Origin: an uncultured Collinsella sp. | GTDB taxonomy: Bacteria > Actinomycetota > Coriobacteriia > Coriobacteriales > Coriobacteriaceae | Assembly: GCA_959599615.1 (NCBI GenBank) | Contig: CAUGKA010000021.1 | Span: 1-17,738 of the forward strand | Direction of reading: 5' to 3' | Length of the DNA stretch: 17,738 nucleotides | Shown: positions 6,441 through 13,847 of the stretch, piece after piece | Position numbering within the stretch: position 1 is the first letter of the stretch | Layout of the letters: each line of letters opens with the position of its first letter | Notes under the pieces: model-generated | Seen by the model: the letters and a program-made list of their open reading frames with translations, nothing else | Told to the model about the DNA's origin: nothing | The model's database searches: none | Translations under genes and position numbers: made by a program

Positions 6441-7421
6441 TTGGATATTATCGAGCTTCTAAAATCTGCCTTCATGGGCCTGGTCGAGGGCATCACCGAA
6501 TGGCTGCCCGTTTCGTCGACGGGCCACATGATCTTGGTGGACGAGTTCGTCAAGATGAACGTGAGCGAGACGTTCTGGAATATGTTCCTGGTCGTGATTC
6601 AGCTCGGCGCCATTCTGGCCGTCTGCGTGCTGTTTTTCCACGAGCTCAACCCGTTCTCGCCCAGCAAGGGCAAGGAGGGCCGTCGCGACACCTGGGTGCT
6701 GTGGGGCAAGATTGTGCTCGGTTGCATTCCTGCGGCGGCGATCGGCCTGCCGCTCAACGACTGGATGGAGGAGCATTTCTACAACGCTCCCGTCGTGGCG
6801 CTGGCGCTCATTGTGTACGGCGTGCTGTTTATCGTGATCGAGAATTGGCGCGCGAGCAAGCGCGAGGAAATGGCCGTTGCCGGTTCGTTTGGTTCGCGTG
6901 CTGTGGTGTCGGGTGGACGTCCCGCCGGTGCGCACTTTGCGGCGCCCCCCACGGCTACCGCTGAGGATGAGGACGATGACGAGAATCTGGACTTTGGTTC
7001 CATCGCCACGCTCGAGGATCTAAGCTGGAAGACTGCGCTGGGTATCGGCTGCTTCCAGGTGCTTTCGCTGGTGCCTGGTACGTCTCGCTCCGGTTCTACC
7101 ATCATCGGCGGCCTGCTTTTGGGCTGCACGCGCTCGGTGGCGTCTAAGTTCACGTTCTTCCTGGCCATCCCTGTCATGTTTGGCGCGAGTGCGCTCAAGC
7201 TGGTCAAGTACTTCATCAAGGGCGGCACGTTCGGCACCAACGAGATCGCCATCTTGGGCGTGGGCTGCGTCGTCGCCTTTGTGGTGTCGCTCATTGCCAT
7301 CAAGTGGCTTATGGGCTTCGTTCGCCGTCACGACTTCAAGTGCTTCGGCGTCTACCGCATCATCCTGGGCATCGTAGTGCTCGCGTACTTCTTCGTTCTG
7401 GAGCCCATGCTCGGCCTCTAA
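6441..7421 (+). CDS. uppP: Undecaprenyl-diphosphate phosphatase (BacA/UppP)
   Basis: This integral membrane phosphatase recycles undecaprenyl pyrophosphate to the monophosphate carrier for peptidoglycan, and overproduction is known to give bacitracin resistance. Both active-site motifs are present: EGITE (residues 16-20) with LPVSSTGH, and PGTSRSGST (212-220). I prefer the TTG start at 6441. It has GAGGGGG 5 nt upstream and gives a family-like N-terminus (MDIIELLKSAFMGLVEGITE); ATGs at 6372 and 6378 lie upstream but lack a ribosome site. The 326-residue protein is about 50 longer than E. coli BacA (273). The excess is a soluble insert at about 137-192 with an acidic run (EDEDDDEN). The leader 6192-6440 shows only a weak GATAAT candidate at 6374-6379. 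A terminator follows the gene. Confidence 0.93.
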   Translation: MDIIELLKSAFMGLVEGITEWLPVSSTGHMILVDEFVKMNVSETFWNMFLVVIQLGAILAVCVLFFHELNPFSPSKGKEGRRDTWVLWGKIVLGCIPAAAIGLPLNDWMEEHFYNAPVVALALIVYGVLFIVIENWRASKREEMAVAGSFGSRAVVSGGRPAGAHFAAPPTATAEDEDDDENLDFGSIATLEDLSWKTALGIGCFQVLSLVPGTSRSGSTIIGGLLLGCTRSVASKFTFFLAIPVMFGASALKLVKYFIKGGTFGTNEIAILGVGCVVAFVVSLIAIKWLMGFVRRHDFKCFGVYRIILGIVVLAYFFVLEPMLGL

Positions 7422-7465
7422 CTTAGTCGACGCTGCGCGGCGGCCAGAGCGACAGCTTGTCATTC

Positions 7466-7509
7466 AAAGAGGGCGGCATGACCAAAAGGTCTATGCTGCC
7501 CTCTTTTTT
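7466..7509 (+). terminator. Intrinsic terminator of uppP
   Basis: AAAGAGGGCGGCAT (7466-7479) pairs with ATGCTGCCCTCTTT (about 7493-7506, one G-U wobble), with GACC-AAAA-GGTC continuing the stem inside and a run of six T at the end. A strong rho-independent terminator. Confidence 0.9.
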
Positions 7510-7556
7510 GGGCGATGGGGTGGGTCCGATGGTGGCGCACGGAGTCGTGGTGTGAT

Positions 7557-7587
7557 TTGCGTCGGTGTCCGCGCGGCTCGGTATACT
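7557..7587 (+). promoter_or_regulatory. Candidate promoter of the helicase gene
   Basis: TTGCGT (7557-7562) and TATACT (7582-7587) are separated by 19 nt, which is long but tolerable. Transcription would begin near 7594, about 55 nt before the chosen ATG. The -10 box lies inside the possible GTG-initiated upstream extension, which argues against that start. TATACT also precedes gntR and the aminotransferase gene. Confidence 0.4.
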
Positions 7588-7648
7588 GGTACGGCTCAAA
7601 CTATGGCGCTGCCCGCAGGCGCGCCGTCCGTCAGATGAGGAGTCGCCC

Positions 7649-10549
7649 ATGACCCAGCCCTTGCCCTGGGAAAAGAACGCCGCGGTACCCGTGCCGCCTG
7701 CGCCGGAACCCGTGCCGCTCGATGCATACACCGCCCCCGCTGCGCCGGAGCCCGAGCTCGTTCCGCTCGACATCTACGACGCCCCGGCTCCGGCGCCCAA
7801 ACCTGCCAAGCCGCTCGTCGATATCGATAGCCTTAACCCCGCCCAGCGCGAGGCGGTCCTGACCACCGAGGGCCCGCTGCTGGTCCTTGCCGGCGCCGGC
7901 TCGGGCAAGACCCGCGTCCTGACCTTCCGCATCGCTCATATGCTCGGCGACCTAGGCGTTAAGCCTTGGCAGGTTCTTGCCATCACGTTTACCAACAAGG
8001 CCGCTGCCGAGATGCGCGAGCGTCTGGCGGCACTCATCCCAAGCGGTACTCGTGGCATGTGGGTGTGCACCTTCCATGCCATGTGCGTGCGCATGCTGCG
8101 CGAGGACGCCGACCTGCTGGGCTATACCGGTCAGTTCACCATCTACGATGACGACGACTCAAAGCGCATGGTGCGCGACATTATGCAGGCGCTCGGCATT
8201 GAGCAAAAGCAGTTCCCCATCAACATGATCCGCAGCAAGATCAGCTCGGCCAAAAACGCCATGATCGGGCCCGAGGACATGCTCAAATCCGCTGACAGCC
8301 CCAATGACAAAAAGGCCGCGCAGGTCTACTTGGAGCTGGAGCGCCGCCTGCGCGCCGCCAACGCGATGGACTTCGACGACCTGCTCGTGCGCACGCTCGA
8401 GCTGCTGCGCACCCGCCCCGAGGTGCTCGATAAGTACCAGGAGCGCTTCCGCTACATTAGCGTCGACGAGTATCAGGACACCAACCACGTCCAGTACGAG
8501 ATCGCCAACCTGCTGGCCGCCAAGTACCAAAACCTTATGGTCGTGGGCGACGACGACCAGTCCATTTATAGCTGGCGTGGCGCCGACATCACCAATATCC
8601 TGGACTTTGAGAAGGACTTTAAAAACTGCAAGACCGTCAAGCTGGAGCAGAACTATCGCTCCACGGGTCACATCCTGAGCGCCGCCAATGCCGTTGTTCG
8701 CCACAACTCGCAGCGCAAGGACAAGCGCCTGTTTACGGCCGAGGGCGATGGCGAGAAGATCCAAGCCTTCCAGGCAAGCGACGAGCGCGACGAGGGTCGC
8801 TGGATTGCCGGCGAGATCGAGAAGCTGCATGCCAAGGGTACGAGCTACGACGATATCGCCGTGTTCTACCGCACCAACGCCCAGTCGCGTATCCTCGAAG
8901 ATATGTTCCTGCGCGCGGGCGTGCCCTACAAGATCGTCGGCGGCACGCGATTCTTCGACCGCGCCGAGATCCGCGATGTCATGGCCTACCTCAAGATGAT
9001 CGTGAACCCGGCCGACGAGATGAGCGTCAAGCGCGTCATCAACACGCCGCGCCGCGGCATCGGCTCCACTTCGATCCAAAAGATTGAGCAGCTGGCGCGC
9101 GACAACCGTTGCTCGTTCTTCCAGGCCTGCGAGATCGCAACAGCCGAGACGGGCATGTTTAGTGCCAAGGTGCGCAACGGCCTGTCGAGTTTTGTGGCGC
9201 TGGTGCGCGAGGGCCGTCGCATGGACGGCGAGCTCAAGGATGTCGTCGAGATGATTGTCGACAAGACGGGTCTGCTGCAGGCGTTTCGCGCCGAGGGCAC
9301 CATGGAGTCCGAGAGCCGCGCCGAGAACATCCAGGAATTCCTGGGCGTCGCCGCCGAATTTGAGGAGACGCACGAGGATATCGAGGGTACGCTCGAGAGC
9401 TTGGAAGAGCTGCGCGCGGCTGGCGTTGCCGATGTGCCGGCCGGCGCTGAGCCCGAGCCCGTTGTGGTGAGCGCACCTGCGCCCGAGCCGGGACCGTCCG
9501 CACCTGTGTCCTCGTTTGAGGCGCTCGTTGGCGCGCGTGATGCCGCAGGTTCCAATCCGCTCGATAGCTTAGCCGCCCCGGCGCTCTCGCCGCAGGATGC
9601 CCTGGCCGCCGCCATCGCGGGCAACGCGTATGCCGCGCCGACAGAGCTGCCCGCCGGTGCTGTGCATGCTGACGAGATTGAGCGCACCTACGGCCCGCTC
9701 ACCTGCAAGGCGCTGCCCGCTCTCATGGAGTGGTTGGCCCTGCGTTCTGACTTGGATTCCCTGGCAGGCGAGACGCATGCCATCACCATGATGACCATTC
9801 ACTCCGCCAAGGGCCTGGAGTTCCCCGCGGTGTTCGTGGCCGGCATGGAGGAAGGCATCTTCCCGCACGTGCACGACTTTGGCGGCAGCGATGATCCGGG
9901 CAAGCTCGAGGAGGAGCGTCGCTTGGCCTACGTCGCCATCACGCGTGCTCGCAAGCGCCTGTTCCTGACCTATGCGGCCACGCGTCGCACCTACGGCTCG
10001 ACCTCTGCTAACCCGCGCTCTCGCTTCCTCAACGAGATTCCGTTTGAGGATATCGAGTTTAGCGGCATCGGTTCCGCCGGTTTTGAGGGCACGGGCTGGG
10101 AGAAGCGCGGCGACCGTCACGGTACCTTTGGCTCGGGCATGGGCTCGGATATGTATGGCGGCAAGGTGTTTGGCTCGCATACGCGCTCGACCGGCGGTTC
10201 CGGTTCGCGCGGCGGATCGAGCTTCGACGATTTCTTTGGCGGCAGCAGCTACGGGACCGAGCGCCATCGCGGGGTGTCGCCCGACGCCGGTCGTGTTGCC
10301 TCGACCTTTGGCTCGGGCGCACCGCGAGCCAAAAAGCCATCGTCCAAGGTGTCGCCGACGGTGGAGCGCAAGGTCGATCGCGCCAGCGCATCGCAGGACT
10401 TTGCCGCGGGCGATACCGTGAGCCACAAGACCTTTGGCACGGGTACCGTGATCTCGGTCGCCGGAGACATGATCGAGGTTCAATTCGAAAAGACCGGCCA
10501 GACCAAAAAGCTAATGAAAGGCTTCGCACCGATCGTCAAGCTGTCGTAA
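7649..10549 (+). CDS. pcrA: UvrD/PcrA-type superfamily 1 DNA helicase
   Basis: This 966-residue 3'-5' DNA helicase acts in nucleotide excision repair and in removing RecA or blocked RNA polymerase. All SF1A motifs are present: Q motif LNPAQREAV (about 63-71), Walker A GAGSGKT (82-88), Ia TFTNKAAAEM, II DEYQDT (from 273), III GDDDQSIYSWRG, IV LEQNYRS, V TIHSAKGLEF (about 716), VI LAYVAITRARKR (about 757). The C-terminus (about 917-966, GDTVSHKTFGTGTVISV) is the PcrA Tudor-like domain that binds RNA polymerase. Unusual parts are a Pro/Ala/Glu-rich N-terminal tail (1-55), a low-complexity insert at about 590-680, and a Gly/Ser-rich linker (about 805-895). The ATG at 7649 has GAGGAG 6 nt upstream. 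An upstream GTG at 7565 would overlap the promoter. UvrD is the alternative name; the C-terminal domain favours PcrA. Confidence 0.95.
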   Translation: MTQPLPWEKNAAVPVPPAPEPVPLDAYTAPAAPEPELVPLDIYDAPAPAPKPAKPLVDIDSLNPAQREAVLTTEGPLLVLAGAGSGKTRVLTFRIAHMLGDLGVKPWQVLAITFTNKAAAEMRERLAALIPSGTRGMWVCTFHAMCVRMLREDADLLGYTGQFTIYDDDDSKRMVRDIMQALGIEQKQFPINMIRSKISSAKNAMIGPEDMLKSADSPNDKKAAQVYLELERRLRAANAMDFDDLLVRTLELLRTRPEVLDKYQERFRYISVDEYQDTNHVQYEIANLLAAKYQNLMVVGDDDQSIYSWRGADITNILDFEKDFKNCKTVKLEQNYRSTGHILSAANAVVRHNSQRKDKRLFTAEGDGEKIQAFQASDERDEGRWIAGEIEKLHAKGTSYDDIAVFYRTNAQSRILEDMFLRAGVPYKIVGGTRFFDRAEIRDVMAYLKMIVNPADEMSVKRVINTPRRGIGSTSIQKIEQLARDNRCSFFQACEIATAETGMFSAKVRNGLSSFVALVREGRRMDGELKDVVEMIVDKTGLLQAFRAEGTMESESRAENIQEFLGVAAEFEETHEDIEGTLESLEELRAAGVADVPAGAEPEPVVVSAPAPEPGPSAPVSSFEALVGARDAAGSNPLDSLAAPALSPQDALAAAIAGNAYAAPTELPAGAVHADEIERTYGPLTCKALPALMEWLALRSDLDSLAGETHAITMMTIHSAKGLEFPAVFVAGMEEGIFPHVHDFGGSDDPGKLEEERRLAYVAITRARKRLFLTYAATRRTYGSTSANPRSRFLNEIPFEDIEFSGIGSAGFEGTGWEKRGDRHGTFGSGMGSDMYGGKVFGSHTRSTGGSGSRGGSSFDDFFGGSSYGTERHRGVSPDAGRVASTFGSGAPRAKKPSSKVSPTVERKVDRASASQDFAAGDTVSHKTFGTGTVISVAGDMIEVQFEKTGQTKKLMKGFAPIVKLS

Positions 10550-10630
10550 TCCCGCCCAGGTCCTTAGATAACGTTGCTTGCGAACGTCGCTTTGCTCGTT
10601 CGCTATTTGGTCTGGAGAGCCGGGTGGGAT
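10549..10630. other. 82-nt nested hairpin at the end of the helicase gene
   Basis: The arm ATCCCGCCC (10549-10557) starts on the last base of the stop codon and pairs with GGGTGGGAT (10622-10630, one wobble). TCCTTAGA (10561-10568) pairs imperfectly with TCTGGAGA (10611-10618), and GCGAACG (10580-10586) pairs perfectly with CGTTCGC (10597-10603). Segment 10572-10585 matches 12 of 14 bases of 2709-2722 in the element after purH. Confidence 0.5.
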
Positions 10631-10648
10631 GATATATAGATACGAGTA

Positions 10649-10692
10649 GGGGCTCCTCCGTTGATGAACGGGGGAGCCCCTTGTTTTGTTTT
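10649..10692 (+). terminator. Intrinsic terminator of the helicase gene
   Basis: GGGGCTCCTCCGTT (10649-10662) pairs with AACGGGGGAGCCCC (10667-10680, one G-U) around a GATG loop, followed by a T-rich tract TTGTTTTGTTTT. It lies between convergent genes; the T-tract serves the plus strand. Confidence 0.9.
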
Positions 10693-10707
10693 GGTTGTTG
10701 TTGCGAC

Positions 10708-11640
10708 CTAGAGGTGGCTGATGATCAGTTCCATCTTGCCTTCGAGGTCGATGGAGCTGACGGTGCTCGGGGCTAGCAGGTGGCTTCCCTTGTGGACGGG
10801 GTCGCCGCAGACGGTGCCTTCGCCGTCGATGACCGACAGACACATGAAGGGCCAGCGCTGCTCCAAGGTCTTGCTGCCGTTGACGCGCACGCGATCGACG
10901 GTGTAGCAGGGGTTGGACTCGAGTTCGGTCACGCCGTCGACTTCGGGCGCGGTCACGGTGCCGTCGGTCGGGGCCTGAGAATCAAAGTCGATGCAGTCGA
11001 GACTCTGCTCAATGTGCAGGGGACGCAGTTTGCCGTCGGTGCCGGGACGGTCGTAGTCGTACAGGCGATACGTCACGTCGCTCGACTGCTGCGTCTCCAA
11101 AATGAGCGTGCCGGTCTTGATGGCGTGGACGGTACCGGAATCAATCTGGAAAAAGTCGCCCTTGTGGATCGGCAGCACGTTGAGCATGTCGTCCCAGCGG
11201 CCGTCTTCGATCATCTGTGCAGCCTCGGCGCGGTCCTTGGCGCGCTGGCCGACGATGATTGTGGCGCCGGGCTCGCAGTCCAGCACATACCAGCACTCGG
11301 TTTTGCCCAGGCTGTCGTTCTCGTGCTCGGCGGCGTACTCGTCGTTGGGATGGATCTGGATCGAAAGGTCGTCCTTGGCGTCCAGAATCTTAATGAGCAG
11401 CGGGAACTCCTTGCCCTCGCAGTTGCCAAAGAGCTCGCGGTGCTCGGCCCACAGCCATGACAGCGTGTGACCGGCGTACGGGCCCTCCGCGATCTGGCAG
11501 TCGCCGTTGGGGTGGGCCGAGATAGCCCAACACTCACCGATGGGACCCTCGGGAATGTCGTAACCAAATACGGTTTCGAGCTGGCGGCCGCCCCAGATCT
11601 TCTCGTGGAAAATCGGCGTGAGTTTAATCAAATCGGACAT
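10708..11640 (-). CDS. manA: Mannose-6-phosphate isomerase, class I
   Basis: This zinc enzyme interconverts mannose-6-phosphate and fructose-6-phosphate, feeding mannose into glycolysis or supplying mannose-6-P for glycan synthesis. The 310-residue length fits the short Firmicutes-like ManA type. Zinc ligands are visible as Q95 and H97 (LSIQIHPND), E115 (GKTECWYVL) and H172 (SGTVHAI). The N-terminus shows IFHEKIWGGRQL, typical of the family. The start at 11640 (MSDLIKL) is chosen because GGGAG lies about 9 nt upstream and the upstream 20 codons look non-conserved. It is 72 nt downstream of gntR on the same strand, so co-transcription is likely. A small GGGTGC/GCACCC inverted repeat (11665-11698) lies in that gap. 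Confidence 0.94.
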   Translation of the reverse strand: MSDLIKLTPIFHEKIWGGRQLETVFGYDIPEGPIGECWAISAHPNGDCQIAEGPYAGHTLSWLWAEHRELFGNCEGKEFPLLIKILDAKDDLSIQIHPNDEYAAEHENDSLGKTECWYVLDCEPGATIIVGQRAKDRAEAAQMIEDGRWDDMLNVLPIHKGDFFQIDSGTVHAIKTGTLILETQQSSDVTYRLYDYDRPGTDGKLRPLHIEQSLDCIDFDSQAPTDGTVTAPEVDGVTELESNPCYTVDRVRVNGSKTLEQRWPFMCLSVIDGEGTVCGDPVHKGSHLLAPSTVSSIDLEGKMELIISHL

Positions 11641-11664
11641 GTGAATACTCCCATAAGGTTGTGC

Positions 11665-11698
11665 GGGTGCCGCGTAAGACAGCTCAAAACGAGCACCC
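11665..11698. other. Inverted repeat in the gntR-manA gap
   Basis: GGGTGC (11665-11670) and GCACCC (11693-11698) can pair, with a small GCTC-GTTTT-GAGC hairpin inside when read on the minus strand. It could affect processing or read-through between the two genes. There is no U-tract, so it is not a convincing terminator. Confidence 0.25.
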
Positions 11699-11712
11699 AC
11701 CGGATTACAAAA

Positions 11713-12432
11713 CTAGGCCAGCGTTACGTTGTGCAGCTCAAAGCGGTCGCCTACGTTGTGCGAGATAGAATATTCAAACGCGGTGCCGCTATCCAAGAAG
11801 CCAATCTGGTTGAGTTCGAGCAGGGGAGAGCCGGGTTTGGTATCCAGGCGCTCAGCCTCTTCCTCAGTTGCCGCGACGGCGCGAATGGTGCGGTGGAAAC
11901 TCGAGATCTTGAGTCCGGACTGCTCGCGGATGAAGCTGTAGACCGACGCGTACAGGTCTTTTTTCTTAAGACCCGGAATCAGCTCGAGTGGCATATAGGT
12001 GTACTCGATAACGATGGGCTGACCATCGACCTCGCGTACGCGCACGATGTGATAGGCAAAGTCGTCTTCGGCCATTCCCAGCTGGGTCGCAACCTCTGCC
12101 GGCGGATTGACGATCGAGAAATCGTAGACCACCGAGGTCACTTTCTCCCCGCGATGCTCGTACGAAAAGCCCTGGGAGCGATCGTTCTTGCCCTGGAAAA
12201 ACGCCTGGCCGGGAAGCCCCGCCGTGTCCTTAACGTAGGTGCCCGATCCGCGCCGGCTGGTAACAAGACCTTCATCGGTAATCTGCTCAATAGCTCGTTT
12301 GACGGTGATTTTGGAAACGCTATAGAGCTCGCAGAACTCAACGACGGTGGGCAGCTTGTCGCCCGGCTTTAGAGCGCCGTCCTCGATGCTTCGACGGATA
12401 TCTGCAGCTATTGCCTCGTATTTGGGAATCAT
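11713..12432 (-). CDS. GntR-family transcriptional regulator with UTRA domain (HutC subfamily)
   Basis: This 239-residue regulator has an N-terminal GntR winged helix (about 3-70: PKYEAIAADIRRSIEDGALK, then PGDKLPT, VSKITVKRAIEQI and SRRGSGTYV). The UTRA ligand-binding domain follows (about 90-235), with HIVRVREVDGQPIVIEYTYM and the closing GTAFEYSISHNVGDRFEL. UTRA regulators usually bind sugar phosphates or small metabolites and repress nearby genes. The ATG at 12430-12432 has AAAGGAGG just upstream; a longer reading to 12480 would run through the promoter. manA follows on the same strand and a ROK kinase is divergent, which suggests control of hexose or amino-sugar use and of its own operon. 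A 12-bp palindrome at 12552 is an operator candidate. Confidence 0.93.
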   Translation of the reverse strand: MIPKYEAIAADIRRSIEDGALKPGDKLPTVVEFCELYSVSKITVKRAIEQITDEGLVTSRRGSGTYVKDTAGLPGQAFFQGKNDRSQGFSYEHRGEKVTSVVYDFSIVNPPAEVATQLGMAEDDFAYHIVRVREVDGQPIVIEYTYMPLELIPGLKKKDLYASVYSFIREQSGLKISSFHRTIRAVAATEEEAERLDTKPGSPLLELNQIGFLDSGTAFEYSISHNVGDRFELHNVTLA

Positions 12433-12468
12433 GGAACCTCCTTTCCGGCTTGATTGAGTACAAACGAA

Positions 12469-12474
12469 AGTATA
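12469..12474 (-). promoter_or_regulatory. Candidate -10 box for gntR-manA
   Basis: TATACT on the minus strand lies 37 nt before the gntR ATG, which would give a leader of about 30 nt. The -35 position has no good TTGACA match. Two other genes here (pcrA, the aminotransferase) have the same TATACT upstream. Confidence 0.35.
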
Positions 12475-12521
12475 GTCCACGCCTAAGCATCCCTATTGCG
12501 TTTTGAAAAGTTCGAGAAAGA

Positions 12522-12527
12522 TATAAT
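12522..12527 (+). promoter_or_regulatory. Perfect TATAAT -10 box in the gntR/ROK divergent gap
   Basis: TATAAT occurs in an AT-rich stretch flanked by GCGTTTT (12498-12504) and AAAACGC (12531-12537), a 7-bp inverted repeat that would bracket the -10. The -35 match is weak. A transcript from here would run through the palindrome at 12552 and meet the hairpin at 12677 before the kinase gene. The 339-nt gap (12433-12771) thus holds promoter candidates, an operator candidate and a hairpin, with no clear gene. Confidence 0.35.
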
Positions 12528-12551
12528 CAAAAAACGCTTTTCTATATTAAC

Positions 12552-12563
12552 TAGAGCGCTCTA
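12552..12563. promoter_or_regulatory. 12-bp perfect palindrome, candidate operator
   Basis: TAGAGCGCTCTA is perfectly self-complementary and lies between the divergent gntR and ROK kinase genes, 25 nt downstream of the TATAAT box. A homodimeric GntR regulator binds such sites. It does not match the TGGTCTAGACCA-type site known for NagR/DasR relatives. Confidence 0.4.
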
Positions 12564-12676
12564 AATGAATATGCATTCGAATAATGTGGTATTGAGCAAA
12601 TTGATCGGCTCGAAGATGGGGTTGGGCCGTTTTGCCGCCCAGCGAACCGAATCTCATGCCTTGCGTTTTCCCAGAT

Positions 12677-12717
12677 AAAACCTGCCAAAACAAACCTGTC
12701 CCTTTTTGGCAGGTTTT
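12677..12717. terminator. 14-bp perfect hairpin, possible bidirectional terminator upstream of the ROK kinase
   Basis: AAAACCTGCCAAAA (12677-12690) and TTTTGGCAGGTTTT (12704-12717) pair perfectly around a 13-nt loop, with A- and T-tracts on both sides. The loop holds CTGTCCC, the reverse complement of GGGACAG, the core shared with the REP-like repeats of this window. Its place upstream of both divergent genes is unusual: it would end a leader transcript from the TATAAT box, or it is a repeat copy. Confidence 0.6.
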
Positions 12718-12771
12718 TGCCTGGGGAGCGGTACCATACAGGCAATGTTTAAACGAGAAAGGTGGGCTCCC

Positions 12772-13725
12772 ATGGAACCTAAGCAGTACTACATCGGCAT
12801 CGACGTCGGCGGCACTTCGGTTAAGGAGGGCCTGTTCGATGAGGACGGCAACCTGCTTGCCAAGGCCAGCGTACCCACGCCTCCCATCGTTGACGCTGCG
12901 GGCTTTGCCGCGGTGACCGAGGCGATCGACCAGGTGGTCGCCAAGGCGCAGATTCCGCGTGCCTTTGTGGCTGGCATTGGCCTGGCCGTTCCGTGCCCCA
13001 TCCCGGCCTCGGGCGATGCCAAGGTCAAGGCCAACATTGCCATTAACCTGCCCGAGCTTAGGATCGCCATTCAGGAGCACTGCCCCGACGCGGTCGTTAA
13101 GTACGAGAACGATGCCAACGCTGCTGCCATGGGCGAGGCCTGGCTCGGTTCTGCCAAGGGCGTGCAGAATGTGGTGATGGTCACCATCGGTACCGGCGTG
13201 GGCGGCGGCGTTATCGTCAACGGCGACGTGGTGTCGGGCGTTGTGGGCGCCGGCGGCGAGATTGGCCACATGTGCCTGAATCCCGACGAGGAGCGCACCT
13301 GCGGCTGTGGCGGCCATGGCCACCTGGAGCAGTATTCCAGCGCCACCGGTGTGGTGAGCAACTACCTGTCCGAGTGCAAGAAGGCGGGCGTCGAGCCCAT
13401 CGAGCTCACCGGCCCCTCCGATTCCAAGGACGTGTTCCAAGCTTGCCGCGAGGGCGACAAGCTTGCGCTGGCCGCGGCTGATACCATGGCCGATTATCTC
13501 GGTCGCGCTCTGGCGCTTATCGCCAACGTGGTCGACCCCGAGATGTTCCTGATCGGCGGCGGCGCCTCCGCCTCGGCCGACGTCTACCTCGACAAGGTCC
13601 GCGAGCACTTTAAGCACTACGCGCTTTCCGCCTCGCGCGAGACGCCCATTGAGGTCGCCTCGCTCGGCAACGACGCCGGCATCATCGGCGCCGCCTACGT
13701 AGCCCTGCGCGCCGCCGGCAAATAG
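12772..13725 (+). CDS. ROK-family sugar kinase (glucokinase-like)
   Basis: This 317-residue ROK protein has no N-terminal DNA-binding domain, so it is a kinase rather than a repressor. Motifs in order: ATP-phosphate loop DVGGTSVK (11-18), catalytic region ENDANAAAMGEAW, second phosphate loop GTGVGGGVIVNG, and GGEIGHM with the zinc histidine H166. The zinc motif usually reads CxCGxxGC; here it is C177, C179 and then H184 in place of the third cysteine (CGCGGHGHLEQYSS). Substrate may be glucose, mannose, fructose or an amino sugar. The divergent gntR-manA pair makes a hexose entering at the 6-phosphate level likely. The ATG at 12772 has AAAGG 9 nt upstream. A TACCAT box at 12732-12737 is a promoter candidate. 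No terminator is evident downstream. Confidence 0.92.
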   Translation: MEPKQYYIGIDVGGTSVKEGLFDEDGNLLAKASVPTPPIVDAAGFAAVTEAIDQVVAKAQIPRAFVAGIGLAVPCPIPASGDAKVKANIAINLPELRIAIQEHCPDAVVKYENDANAAAMGEAWLGSAKGVQNVVMVTIGTGVGGGVIVNGDVVSGVVGAGGEIGHMCLNPDEERTCGCGGHGHLEQYSSATGVVSNYLSECKKAGVEPIELTGPSDSKDVFQACREGDKLALAAADTMADYLGRALALIANVVDPEMFLIGGGASASADVYLDKVREHFKHYALSASRETPIEVASLGNDAGIIGAAYVALRAAGK

Positions 13726-13738
13726 CTGGTGCGAGGGG

Positions 13739-13757
13739 GGGGACAGACTTGCCCCAA
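13739..13757. repeat. Partial REP-like element (GGGGACAGACTT)
   Basis: GGGGACAGACTT (13739-13750) is a 12-bp exact match to 69-80 in the repeat near the window start, and is followed by GCCCC so that GGGG/CCCC can pair. It lies 14 nt after the ROK kinase stop and is probably a degraded or diverged copy. Confidence 0.45.
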
Positions 13758-13847
13758 ATTGCGTCGCGGCCCTTCCATCTCATAGGGTTCGGCGTTCGCG
13801 TGCTACCATAGCTACGTCCAAGTACACATATCAAGTGGAGGATATCC

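Noticed and set aside
7565..7648. GTG-initiated N-terminal extension of PcrA by 28 codons
   Set aside because: It overlaps the TATACT promoter candidate and has no ribosome site, while the ATG at 7649 has GAGGAG at good distance.
8159..9373. An open frame of 404 codons on the minus strand within pcrA
   Set aside because: Antisense shadow of the helicase with low-complexity Leu/Val/Gly/Asp composition.
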